A program made the position numbers and the translations under genes. A DNA stretch of 27,779 nucleotides from Paludibacter sp. (GTDB lineage: Bacteria > Bacteroidota > Bacteroidia > Bacteroidales > Paludibacteraceae): the NCBI GenBank assembly GCA_030655595.1, contig JAUSNQ010000126.1, positions 1 to 27,779 of the forward strand, read 5' to 3'. Shown here one piece after another: positions 15,842 to 25,300 of this stretch (within the stretch, counting starts at the first letter, position 1; each line of letters opens with the position of its first letter). The notes below the pieces were generated by a model. It searched no databases. It was given only the letters and a program-made list of their open reading frames with translations, and was not told where the DNA came from.

Positions 15842-17240
15842 TCTGAAGAGGGAAAAATATCCTGATAAGCACAAAATAAACCAATGCGAATGCAATAATC
15901 TGGAGTATTAGCTGATGTAAATGGTGTAAATTGAGTTTTCCCAGTAAGGCAACAATTGATCCTGTAAATACGGCGATTAAGAGTTTGGAAGATAAATCAA
16001 GAATTTGATGCCGGTAATAATGCTGAAGAGATTGCTTGATATAGACCATGGAAATCAGGTAAGCTAAAATATTGGCAACTACAAATCCTGCCAACATAAT
16101 TTCAATACCATAACGAAAACACCCCAATATTGATATTAGAATCAGTGATTTTTTGAATATTTCTAATTTCAATGTTTTCTTTGAAGATCCTTGAGCGTTT
16201 AAAATGTTGATGTTGATTGTAAACATGGGATTGAAAATGTTGGCAATCAATAGTAACTGCAATAAAATAGCTGAGTTCATCCATTTTTCAGTGATCAAGG
16301 TAATGATAATGGGTTCGGCAGCTATAAATATAAAAATTACCAGGGGAAATGTAACTGTTGAAACAGCGGTTATCAGTTTTCTATAAACCCTCAAAGTACG
16401 TTCCTTGTCATTTTGTATCTTTGCTAAAAGCGGAAAAGTAGCAGAACTGATGATGTTTTGTGATGCTACATTAACCGTTTCACTGTATTTGTTAGCTTGT
16501 GCGAAATAGCCAACTTGGGTAATGGGGTAGAATTTGCCGATGATAATCAGATATATTTGATTAAAAATGACATTCAAAACAGATTGCCCCAGCATCGGGA
16601 CAGAGAACCTCCACAAGCTTTGAATAGTGAATACTGAAAAAATAAGTGTTGGTTTCCATTTGAGAAAAAACGGAAAGGTAATAGCTTTGATTAAATGAAA
16701 AGCCAATTGTTGATAAACCAGCGACCAGACCCCTAATCCTTTCAAGGCTAAGGTGGCAGCTAAAACACCACTCACACTCACACTAATTATATTGATGATT
16801 GCTATTGATTTGTAATCGAGTTGCTTCAATAGCTGAACAAGCTGTATTTGATAAAATGGATACAAGAGAACAGAAAGAAAAAGCACCCTTGATAATGAGG
16901 TTAATTCAGGCTGTGAAAAGAAAGTCGCAATGAATGGAGCAGTAAAATATAAGAGCAGGTATAAGCAAATCGAAATGAAAATATTGAATAAAAAGATGGT
17001 GCTGAAATCTTTTTGATCGGCATCTTGTTTTCTGATTAATCCTTGTCCAAATCCTCCGTCAATCAAGACTGTAGATATTCCAATAAAAATATAGAGCACG
17101 CCAATTAATCCAAAATCCTCAGGCATCAGAATGCGAGCCAATATTATTCCAATAACCAACTGGATAATTTGGATGCTGCCAATATTAATTGAGCTCCAGG
17201 ACAATGCCCCGATCATGTTTTTTTTCAGATTATCTCCCAT
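15798..17240 (-). CDS. Wzx/TuaB-like polysaccharide flippase
   Basis: This is an inner-membrane MOP-superfamily transporter of 480 aa, predicted to flip an undecaprenyl-linked repeat unit across the cytoplasmic membrane. About 12-14 hydrophobic helices can be seen. The N terminus (ALSWSSINIGSIQIIQLVIGIILARILMPEDFGLIGV) and the LIDGGFGQGLIRK segment near 59-71 are typical of the TuaB/Wzx branch (Polysacc_synt). It is the only flippase in the window, which supports its use by the adjacent plus-strand glycan cluster although it is convergent to it. It follows the YitT gene by 37 bp, so it may be read from the leuS side. Its 3' end overlaps the epimerase gene by 44 bp. Confidence 0.88.
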   Translation of the reverse strand: MGDNLKKNMIGALSWSSINIGSIQIIQLVIGIILARILMPEDFGLIGVLYIFIGISTVLIDGGFGQGLIRKQDADQKDFSTIFLFNIFISICLYLLLYFTAPFIATFFSQPELTSLSRVLFLSVLLYPFYQIQLVQLLKQLDYKSIAIINIISVSVSGVLAATLALKGLGVWSLVYQQLAFHLIKAITFPFFLKWKPTLIFSVFTIQSLWRFSVPMLGQSVLNVIFNQIYLIIIGKFYPITQVGYFAQANKYSETVNVASQNIISSATFPLLAKIQNDKERTLRVYRKLITAVSTVTFPLVIFIFIAAEPIIITLITEKWMNSAILLQLLLIANIFNPMFTININILNAQGSSKKTLKLEIFKKSLILISILGCFRYGIEIMLAGFVVANILAYLISMVYIKQSLQHYYRHQILDLSSKLLIAVFTGSIVALLGKLNLHHLHQLILQIIAFALVYFVLIRIFFPLQIKEIFQLFATKSKS

Positions 17241-17277
17241 TAAAGGTTGATGTTTTGATTCAGCTTGTTTGAACTCA

Positions 17278-18162
17278 TTATTTTGATTTGATCATATCAA
17301 ACCCTTCTCCATACACCCCGATTACAGATGCTTGTGAAATAAACGCATTGGCATCTACTTCCTTAACTATACGGAAAATACTGATTGATTCATTTTTGCG
17401 TACAACCACAGTCACAACTTTCATGGGTTCCTGCGAGTACCATCCTGTTCCTTCCAGGATGGTAACGCCACGATGCATTTCTGTGTTGATTCGATTCGCT
17501 ATTTCATCGTGTTTTTTTGAGAATATAAAGAATTGTACCGATTGTCTTACCCCGTTGATTACCATATCTACGGCAATAGTTGAAATGGTTAGGGTGGTCA
17601 GACCGTAAACAATTTTTTCTATGCTTCCGAACTCTAAAAAGTAGGAAGATGAAATGATTAATACATCCGTGTATAGCAATGCTCTTCCCAGCGTGATGTT
17701 GCGGTATTTGTTTATCACTTTGGCGACGATGTCAGTGCCACCTGAGCTCCCATTATTCAAGAAAATCAATCCAATACCACCACCCATAATTAATCCGCCA
17801 AGTACGCAGGCCATAAAACTTTCGTTTTCATGAATGAAGGTGCCGGGCGGAAATTCAGGGATTACAGTTAAAAAGAAGGTTAAAATACCAACACCAATCA
17901 AAGTCCTGAAACTGAACTGCCAACCTACTATTTTGAAGGCGGTAACCAGTAAAAGCGCATTGATGCTCAAATAGGTTAAAGAAATGGGTATCCCTGTGGC
18001 ATAAAACACCAATGCCCCAACTCCGGTTACGCCGCCTCCGGTTATCTGATGGGGTATCAGCAATCCTTTCCAGGCCATCGCATACAAAAACAAACCGAGA
18101 GTAATCATGACGTACTCGCGGATGCTAATCCAGGTTTTTTTTGTTCTTGTTTTTAATGTCAT
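17278..18162 (-). CDS. YitT-family membrane protein (DUF161-DUF2179)
   Basis: This 294-aa protein has five to six membrane helices and a cytoplasmic C-terminal domain. Family features include GLLIPHQITGGGVTGVG (about 33-49) and a second glycine-rich repeat FLNNGSSGGTDIVAKVINKY (about 134-153). The DUF2179 domain spans about 225-285 (RGVTILEGTGWYS, VVTVVVRKNE, ASVIGVYGEGFD). The transport substrate is not established for the family, so none is assigned. It starts with ATG at 18162, 36 bp after leuS. That gap is filled by a heptad repeat. It probably forms a transcription unit with leuS and the downstream flippase; I see no separate promoter. Confidence 0.9.
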   Translation of the reverse strand: MTLKTRTKKTWISIREYVMITLGLFLYAMAWKGLLIPHQITGGGVTGVGALVFYATGIPISLTYLSINALLLVTAFKIVGWQFSFRTLIGVGILTFFLTVIPEFPPGTFIHENESFMACVLGGLIMGGGIGLIFLNNGSSGGTDIVAKVINKYRNITLGRALLYTDVLIISSSYFLEFGSIEKIVYGLTTLTISTIAVDMVINGVRQSVQFFIFSKKHDEIANRINTEMHRGVTILEGTGWYSQEPMKVVTVVVRKNESISIFRIVKEVDANAFISQASVIGVYGEGFDMIKSK

Positions 18163-18167
18163 TTTTT

Positions 18168-18202
18168 ATATTAACCACTAATCACTAACCATTAATCACT
18201 AA
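18168..18202 (-). repeat. Stop-anchored heptad repeat, TTAGTGA type, after leuS
   Basis: On the minus strand four 7-bp units of consensus TTARTGR (18196-18202, 18189-18195, 18182-18188, 18175-18181) are followed by a partial fifth. The TAG stop codon of leuS (18199-18201) is inside the first unit. Stops occur in all three frames. The array fills almost the whole 36-bp gap before the YitT gene and matches the array after the response regulator (2489-2523). Confidence 0.75.
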
Positions 18203-20955
18203 ATAACTATATTCACAATTTTCCCGGGTACAACAATCACCTTTTTAATAGCTGCTCCGTTCAGATGTTTTTGCGTATTTTCATTTTCTAATGCAATTTT
18301 TTCCACATCTTGCTTACTCATGTCGGCTGGTAGCTCTATCATAAAACGCACTTTACCATTGAATGATATCGGATATTTCACGGTTGATTCAACCAAATAT
18401 GCTTCGTTGCATACAGGGAATGTTGCATCACAAACTGTTCCGGTATGACCAAGCAAAAGGTGTAATTCTTCGGCAATATGCGGTGCAAAGGGAGCAAGCA
18501 AAATCACCAAAGGTTCCAAAATTGATCTTTTGCTGCATTTGAGTGCCGACAATTCATTGACACAAATCATAAATGCCGATACTGATGTGTTGAATGAGAA
18601 GTTTTCAATATCAAAAGTGATTTTTTTGATGGTCTTGTGCAGGATTTTCAGTTCTTCTGCTGTTGGTGCATCTTCGTTTAAAAGCAATACATCGTTTTTG
18701 TAGAAAAGTGACCACAGCCGTTTCAAAAATCGGTGTACACCATCAATTCCGTTTGTGTCCCAGGGTTTTGATTGCTCCAACGGACCGAGAAACATTTCAT
18801 ACAGACGTAACGTGTCTGCCCCATATTTTTCAACAATATCATCAGGATTGACCACATTGTACATCGATTTTGACATCTTCTCAACAGCCCAACCGCAGAT
18901 GTATTTGCCATCTTCCAGTATGAATTCTGCGGTACTGTATTCAGGATTCCAGTTTTTGAATTTTTCAATGTCAAGATGATCATTGGACACGATGTTAACA
19001 TCCACATGAATAGGGGTTGTTTCATACTGATCTTTCAGATTCAGAGAAACAAAGGTATTGCTGTCTTTGATTCTATACACAAAATTACTTCTGCCCTGAA
19101 TCATTCCCTGATTGATCAGTTTTTTAAATGGTTCTTCTTCGCAAACCAATCCCAAATCAAAAAGGAATTTATTCCAAAATCGACTGTAAATCAGGTGACC
19201 GGTTGCATGTTCTGTCCCGCCGATATACAAGTCCACATTGCGCCAATATTCATTTGCTTTTTTGCCGACTAATGCTTTGTCGTTTTTGGGGTCCATGTAA
19301 CGCAAATAATAGGCTGATGATCCCGCAAACCCGGGCATCGTGCAAAGTTCCAGCGGAAATCCATCGTCCGTTTGCCAGTTTTTAGCACGACCGAGTGGCG
19401 GCTCTCCCTTTTCAGTAGGAAGAAATTTGTCAACTTCAGGCAGAATTAACGGCAGTTTGCTTTCATCAAGCATGTAGGGCATGTTGTCCTTGTAGTAAAC
19501 CGGAAACGGTTCACCCCAATATCTTTGGCGACTGAATATCGCATCACGCAAGCGGAAATTTACTTTTATTTCACCAATTCTTTCCTTAACGATATAATCT
19601 TTCGCTTGTTCTATGGCTTCTTTGACGGTAAGTCCGTTTAAAAAGCCCGAGTTCATCATAATCCCCTCCTTGGCATCAAAACTTTCTTCCGAGATGTCAC
19701 ACCCTTCAATAAGCGGAATGATGAGCAAATTAAAATGTTTGGCAAAAGCATAATCGCGACTGTCATGACCAGGAACCGCCATGATTGCACCGGTTCCATA
19801 GCCAGCCAGTACGTAATCCGAAATCCAGATGGGTATTTCAATTCCGCTAACCGGATTGATGGCAAAAGAACCAGTAAAAACACCCGTTATGCGACGATCA
19901 GCCTGTCGTTCACGTTCTGTCCTTTTTTTTGTTGCATCCAGATATGCTTGCACATCAACAACCCGTTCGGGAGTAGTGCAAACAGCCACCAATTCACTCT
20001 CAGGAGCAAGTACCATGAATGTAACACCGTAAATGGTATCGGCACGGGTGGTAAAGATATCAAAACTCAAATTTTTGTCCTTGAGAAAGAACTTCATCTC
20101 AGCACCTTCGCTTCTGCCTATCCAGTTTTTCTGGGTTTCTTTTAGGGAATCTGTCCAGTCGATTTTTTCCAGTCCATCCAGCAAGCGTTGTGCATAAGCC
20201 GATACCCGCAAACTCCACTGACGCATGGTTTTTTGTTCTACCGGATGACCCCCACGTACAGAAACACCCTCACTGACTTCATCATTGGCAAGCACAGTCC
20301 CCAGAGCCGGACACCAGTTTACTTTTAAATCAGCCAGATAAGCAATTCGGTAATTAAGCAAAATTTCCTGTTGATCTTTTTCAGATTTTGAAATCCAGTC
20401 TTCGGCTGAAAACGTTAATGCCTCTGTAGCATGCGCATTGATACCATCAGATCCGTGAATTTCGAAATGTTTTACCAACGATTCAATGGGTATTGCCTTC
20501 TGAAGCTTTGTGTCGAAGTAATGATTGAACATTTGAATAAAGGCCCATTGTGTCCAGTGGTAATAATCCGGTTCGCAAGTGCGTATTTCACGATCCCAAT
20601 CGTAGCAAAACCCAATTTTATCCAATTGTTCTCTGTATCGGGCGATATTTTTTGAAGTTGTAATGACGGGATGTTGCCCGGTTTGGATGGCATATTGCTC
20701 AGCCGGCAATCCATAAGCGTCATATCCCATGGGGTGAAGTACATTATAACCTTGTAATCTTTTGTATCTACTAAAAATATCCGAAGCAATATAACCGAGC
20801 GGATGTCCAACATGTAAACCTGCACCAGAAGGGTAGGGAAACATGTCTAACACATAGTATTTTAGTTTTTCAGGGTTAACATCCGTCTTGTAAGTTTGGT
20901 TACTTTTCCAATACTTTTGCCATTTTTCCTCTATCTCTCTGAAAATGTACTCCAT
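18199..20955 (-). CDS. leuS: Leucine--tRNA ligase LeuS
   Basis: LeuS charges tRNA-Leu and proofreads mischarged products in the cytoplasm. It is a class I synthetase. The HIGH motif lies in [13 protein letters not shown] (40-52) and KMSKS is at 693-697. The CP1 editing domain is present ([19 protein letters not shown]), and the anticodon-binding and C-terminal domains are complete. With the chosen ATG at 20955 ([16 protein letters not shown]) the length is 918 aa, typical for this phylum. An ATG three codons upstream (20964) is possible. A TTG at 20985 is in frame but falls inside the predicted -7 box, so it cannot be the start of a transcript made from that promoter. It is divergent from rex. 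Confidence 0.96.
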   Translation of the reverse strand: MEYIFREIEEKWQKYWKSNQTYKTDVNPEKLKYYVLDMFPYPSGAGLHVGHPLGYIASDIFSRYKRLQGYNVLHPMGYDAYGLPAEQYAIQTGQHPVITTSKNIARYREQLDKIGFCYDWDREIRTCEPDYYHWTQWAFIQMFNHYFDTKLQKAIPIESLVKHFEIHGSDGINAHATEALTFSAEDWISKSEKDQQEILLNYRIAYLADLKVNWCPALGTVLANDEVSEGVSVRGGHPVEQKTMRQWSLRVSAYAQRLLDGLEKIDWTDSLKETQKNWIGRSEGAEMKFFLKDKNLSFDIFTTRADTIYGVTFMVLAPESELVAVCTTPERVVDVQAYLDATKKRTERERQADRRITGVFTGSFAINPVSGIEIPIWISDYVLAGYGTGAIMAVPGHDSRDYAFAKHFNLLIIPLIEGCDISEESFDAKEGIMMNSGFLNGLTVKEAIEQAKDYIVKERIGEIKVNFRLRDAIFSRQRYWGEPFPVYYKDNMPYMLDESKLPLILPEVDKFLPTEKGEPPLGRAKNWQTDDGFPLELCTMPGFAGSSAYYLRYMDPKNDKALVGKKANEYWRNVDLYIGGTEHATGHLIYSRFWNKFLFDLGLVCEEEPFKKLINQGMIQGRSNFVYRIKDSNTFVSLNLKDQYETTPIHVDVNIVSNDHLDIEKFKNWNPEYSTAEFILEDGKYICGWAVEKMSKSMYNVVNPDDIVEKYGADTLRLYEMFLGPLEQSKPWDTNGIDGVHRFLKRLWSLFYKNDVLLLNEDAPTAEELKILHKTIKKITFDIENFSFNTSVSAFMICVNELSALKCSKRSILEPLVILLAPFAPHIAEELHLLLGHTGTVCDATFPVCNEAYLVESTVKYPISFNGKVRFMIELPADMSKQDVEKIALENENTQKHLNGAAIKKVIVVPGKIVNIVI

Positions 20956-20982
20956 AAAATTCATTATAAAAAAATAAACGTG

Positions 20983-20990
20983 CAAAATTA
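20983..20990 (-). promoter_or_regulatory. Candidate leuS -7 box
   Basis: TAATTTTG on the minus strand matches TAnnTTTG. Transcription would begin near 20976, giving a 5' leader of about 12-21 nt before the ATG at 20964 or 20955. No good -33 element is visible. Confidence 0.45.
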
Positions 20991-21005
20991 ATTAAAATAT
21001 TTGAT

Positions 21006-21013
21006 TATTTTTG
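21006..21013 (+). promoter_or_regulatory. Candidate rex -7 box
   Basis: TATTTTTG matches TAnnTTTG, 26 bp before the rex ATG. It lies 15 bp from the divergent leuS -7 box, so the -33 region of each promoter falls on or near the other promoter. No palindrome resembling a Rex operator (TTGTGAA-N4-TTCACAA type) is seen here. Confidence 0.45.
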
Positions 21014-21039
21014 CAGGTCAAATCTAATTTAGGAGATAA

Positions 21040-21699
21040 ATGCCTCAAAATAAAAGTGCCATAGAATTTCATGTTCCGGAACCAACGTTGCGGAGACTGC
21101 CGTGGTACCTTGCTTATGCAAAGCTGATTCTTCAGCGGGGCGAATCCTTTCTTTCATCAACACAAATAGCCAAAAATATAGCTGTCGATGCTTCGATGGT
21201 TGCCAAAGATTTGTCGTATGTGAAAATATCAGGCAAAACCCGCGTTGGCTATGATGTAAGGGAGCTTGTAGCAGTGCTGGAAAGCTTTCTGGGCTTTACA
21301 AATTCTCATCAGGCTTTTCTTTTTGGAGTTGGGAGTCTTGGAGGAGCACTGATGCATGACAATGGGTTAGAACAATTTGGATTGGAAATTAAGGCAGGTT
21401 TCGACGTGAAGTTTGAATTGTCGGGTACTTCAATCAATCATATTCCCATTCATCATATCGATAGATTTGTTGAATTACAGAAACAAACCGGTGTGAATAT
21501 CGGTATCTTAACCGTTCCTGTAGAAAAAGCACAAGAGGTTTCAGAAGTAATGGTCGCAGGAGGAATTAAAGCCATCTGGAATTTTACGCCATTCAGAATC
21601 GTTGTTCCAGAAAATATCATCGTTCAAAATACATCCATATATGCTCATTTGGCTGTCATGTTCAATCGCTTGAATGCATTAAAGGATTTAGATATATGA
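21040..21699 (+). CDS. rex: Redox-sensing transcriptional repressor Rex
   Basis: Rex senses the NADH/NAD+ ratio and represses fermentation and respiration genes when NADH is low. The N-terminal winged helix spans about 12-80 (PTLRRLPWYLAYAKLI, SSTQIAKNIAVDASMVAKDLSYV, and KTRVGYDV, the counterpart of the usual KRGVGYDV). The Rossmann NAD(H) domain starts with FGVGSLGG (95-102) and ends with the domain-swap helix near 195-215. The 219 aa length is normal. The ATG at 21040 precedes the conserved start of the winged helix. Its stop overlaps the start of the FAH-family gene (ATGA), so the two are translationally coupled. It is divergent from leuS with a tightly packed promoter region. Confidence 0.93.
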   Translation: MPQNKSAIEFHVPEPTLRRLPWYLAYAKLILQRGESFLSSTQIAKNIAVDASMVAKDLSYVKISGKTRVGYDVRELVAVLESFLGFTNSHQAFLFGVGSLGGALMHDNGLEQFGLEIKAGFDVKFELSGTSINHIPIHHIDRFVELQKQTGVNIGILTVPVEKAQEVSEVMVAGGIKAIWNFTPFRIVVPENIIVQNTSIYAHLAVMFNRLNALKDLDI

Positions 21700-22307
21700 A
21701 AATTCTGGCAATCGGACAAAATTATGTTGAGCATAACAAGGAATTAAACAGTAAAAATCCTACTGAGCCTGTCGTTTTTATGAAGCCTGATAGTGCTTTA
21801 TTAAAAAACAACAAGCCATTTTTTATTCCTGATTTTTCCGATGAACTCCATTACGAGACCGAATTGATTATAAAAATCAATCGCTTGGGAAAAAATATTG
21901 CTGCTAAGTATGCAAAAAGATATTATGCTGAAATCGGACTGGGTGTAGATTTTACTGCCCGGGATGTTCAAAGAAAATTAAAAGCAAATGGTCATCCATG
22001 GGAAATATGCAAGGCTTTTGATAATTCAGCTGTAATAGGAAATTTTATACCTGTTAGTGAGATTGAAAATATTCAGGAAATCGAATTTCATCTGAATATA
22101 AACGGACAAACGGTTCAGACAGGGAATTCAAAAGATATGATTTTCCCGATTGATGAACTGATTGCTTATACAAGCAAATTTTTTACGCTTAAAATTGGAG
22201 ATATACTCTTCACAGGAACACCTGCAGGAGTTGGAAAAGTACAGGTAGGCGACCGCCTGGAAGGATATCTGTCGCAACGTAAAATGTTTGATTTTAAGAT
22301 TAAATAA
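21696..22307 (+). CDS. Fumarylacetoacetate hydrolase (FAH)-family protein
   Basis: This 203-aa single-domain FAH-fold protein is predicted to be a metal-dependent hydrolase or decarboxylase of small keto-acids, like FAHD1 acylpyruvase/oxaloacetate decarboxylase. Visible motifs are IGQNYVEHNKEL near the N terminus, HYETELIIKI with the metal-binding Glu residues (about 49-58), GVDFTARDVQ with the metal Asp (about 76-85), and ILFTGTPAGVGKVQVGD (about 168-184). The length matches YcgM-type short members. The ATG overlaps the rex stop by four bases. Its TAA shares a base with the ATG of a 28-codon ORF. The true substrate cannot be fixed from sequence. Confidence 0.9.
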   Translation: MKILAIGQNYVEHNKELNSKNPTEPVVFMKPDSALLKNNKPFFIPDFSDELHYETELIIKINRLGKNIAAKYAKRYYAEIGLGVDFTARDVQRKLKANGHPWEICKAFDNSAVIGNFIPVSEIENIQEIEFHLNINGQTVQTGNSKDMIFPIDELIAYTSKFFTLKIGDILFTGTPAGVGKVQVGDRLEGYLSQRKMFDFKIK

Positions 22308-22393
22308 TGTTATCAATTTATAAATACAACAACATTCATCTGATACTTACGTTTAACGGAAAACTGGAAAAACTTTTCAATATTGCTAAATAA
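22307..22393 (+). CDS. Possible 28-aa leader peptide between the FAH gene and porU
   Basis: A 28-codon ORF begins with an ATG that shares one base with the TAA of the FAH-family gene (TAATG) and ends three bases before the porU ATG, so it fills the gap almost exactly. The product starts MLSIYKYNN and is basic with a short hydrophobic stretch. It is not recognisable. It could be a translational-coupling leader, a remnant of a gene end, or chance in AT-rich DNA. Confidence 0.25.
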   Translation: MLSIYKYNNIHLILTFNGKLEKLFNIAK

Positions 22394-22396
22394 ATA

Positions 22397-25300
22397 ATGA
22401 AGAAATTTCATAAAAGCATCATTTTTCAACTTATTCTCCTGATTACAGTTTTGTATGGGACGAATGTTTATGCAGCGTTGCATACCCATAAATCGAATTC
22501 AGTGCTTGCCCAAGGTAAGTTTGTGAAGATAAGAATTAAAGAATCAGGGGTTTATAAATTGACTTTTGAAGACTTAAATGCAATGGGTGTGAGTCCTGCT
22601 AACGTTCGCATTTTTGGCTATGGTGGAGCACTGCTGAATCAAAGTTTTTCACAACCTAGAATTGATGATTTGCCGGAACTTGCTATCCACATGGAAAAAG
22701 GGAGTGACGGTGTGTTCAATGCCGGTGATTATATTTTGTTTTATGCTCAGGGTGTTAATTCGTGGACTTATGATTCAGGAAGAGGCATGTACACCCACAT
22801 ACTGAATCATTATTCCAACTACGGGTATTATTTTGTTACTGCTGATGCCGGTGCTGGAAGAAAGATTACCTCGGTAGATATTGATTTGCCTACTGGTGCT
22901 TCATACAACGATGTGAATGAATTCACCGATTACACTGTACATGAAAAGGAGTTGGTCAATCTGGTTAGTTCAGGGAAAGAATTTTACGGAGAAACATTTG
23001 CAGATATTTTATCACTTAATTTGAATTTCACATTTCCTAATGTTGTCAAGTCGGCAAACGCCGTAAAAGTCAGGTTGGATGTTGCAGCATCTTCTACCAT
23101 TGCATCTAACTTCGTGCTAAGTTTAAATGCTGGGCAATCCAAAACGCTCACAGTGGCAAAGAGAACAGACAACGATAATTATGAAAAAGGGAGGGTAGCA
23201 AGTGGAATATATACCTTCACTCCTGCCAATGATTTATTGAATTTTAATTTAACATATAGTAAATCAGCATCAACTTCAAAGGGTTATTTAAATTATTTAG
23301 AGGTCAATGCGCGTAGGGCATTGATCATGTCAGGTGCAGCAATGCGTTTTCAAAATCCTGATTATCTCGGAACTAACACCTACAATAAATTTATTTTAGG
23401 TAATGCCAATGCAAATCTTCAAATTTGGGATATAACGGATCACACCAATATCAACAAGATAAATGCGCCGTTGAATGGTGGAACTGTCAGTTTCTTTTCT
23501 CCTAATACAAATCAAAAGTCATTTTTGGCTATTGATCCTACTTTATCTAGTTCATTTGCTAGACCAGAAATTGTTGGTGTTGTCACCAAACAAAATTTGC
23601 ATGCTATGCCTCAGGTGGATATGGTAATCATTTCACATCCAAATTTTGTACAACAAGCGCAACGTTTGGCTGATGCTCATAACAACATAGGAGAAGTCAG
23701 TGTAGAGGTGGTCACAACTGAACAAGTATACAATGAATTTTCATCCGGAACTCCTGATGCAACTGCTTATCGCTGGGTGATGAAGATGTTATACGACAGA
23801 GCAGTCGCTTTAAATGATGATTCGAAAAAGCCAAAATATGTCCTGTTATTTGGCAGGGGTTCATTTGATAATCGGAAGGTGCTACCCTCATCCAGTGAAA
23901 GTTTTGTGTTGACTTATCAGGCCGAGAACTCCATGGTGGAGACTTTATCTTATGTCACGGATGATTATTTTACTTTTCTTGAGGATTCTGAGGGAACACA
24001 GGTTCCTTCACACAGCATGGATCTCGGAGTCGGGAGGTTTCCCGTATCAAACGTCAAAGAAGCAACTGATGTTGTAACCAAGACCATCAATTACATGAAA
24101 AATGAAGAAAGGGGTATTTGGAAAAATCAAATTTGTTATTTGGCGGATGATGGTGATGGAGCTTTACACATGAAACAGGCTGATAGCATTGCATCGATGA
24201 TAGGCAGGACAAATCCTGCTTTCCAAATTAATAAAATATTTTTGGATGCATACCAACAGGAGGTAAATGCAAGTGGTGAATCTTATCCTGTTGCACGAGC
24301 GCAATTTCATAATTCGCTACAAACCGGACTGTTTTTGCTTGATTTTATTGGTCATGCTGGTGCAACGGGCTGGACAAATGAACAAATTCTTTCAACAGCC
24401 GATGTGAGGGGTTTGTCAAACAGAAACTTGCCTTTATGGGTTGCAGCCACTTGTAATTTTGTTCAATTTGATCTTCCTGCTGTTTCCGCAGGGGAGCATG
24501 TGCTTTTAAACCCAGTTGGTGGTGGTATTGGAATCATTTCTGCAACGCGCCCCGTGTATGCTTCACAAAACATGAATATCAATAAATTGATCAATCAGTA
24601 TTTGTTTCATAAGGAAAATGGAAAGCATTTGAGAATAGGAGATGTTGTACGCAGAGCAAAAAATAGTTTGGGATCTGAAATTAATAAGTTATCTTATGTG
24701 TACATGGGCGACCCGGCCGTTAGATTAAACTACCCCAATGAATATCAGGTTATCACCGACAAAATTAATGGTGTCTCTATCTTGGGTAATGATACGCTCC
24801 GTGCTTTGTCTGTTGCCACTGTTGAGGGATATATTGCTGACCAGTCAGGAAATCCTGTTAATTCATTCAATGGCACATTAAATGCGAAAATTTACGACAA
24901 AATTCAAAGCATTACCACGCTGAATAATGATAAAAACGGTTTTCTAATCTATAACGACAGACCCAACACCTTGTTTTCAGGCATTGCTGAAGTTGTTAAT
25001 GGAAGGTTTGCGATGACATTTATGCTACCAAAAGATATTAAATACAATTATGGGAGTGGAAGAATTAACTATTACGCTACTGAAAACGAATTTGGAGCTG
25101 AAGCTCAGGGACATTTTGAGAATTTCTATATCGGTGGTTCAAATTCAAATTTTGAATACGAAACTGATGGTCCGGAGATTAGTATGTATTTGAATACGCC
25201 TGACTTTAAATCGGGTGGAAAAGTAAATGAAACTCCGTTGTTCATTGCCAATGTAAGTGATATCAATGGTATCAATCAGGTTGGGAGTGGAATTGGTCAT

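Noticed and set aside
19735..20145. 136-codon plus-strand frame opposite leuS
   Set aside because: It is antisense to conserved LeuS editing-domain sequence, with no homology features or start signals.
20955..20985. Ten-residue N-terminal extension of LeuS starting at TTG
   Set aside because: The TTG lies in the predicted -7 box and LeuS proteins of this type start at MEYxFREIE; the ATG at 20955 (or 20964) is preferred.
21000..21040. A Rex operator for autoregulation upstream of rex
   Set aside because: No dyad resembling TTGTGAA-N4-TTCACAA could be found by eye in the rex/leuS gap.
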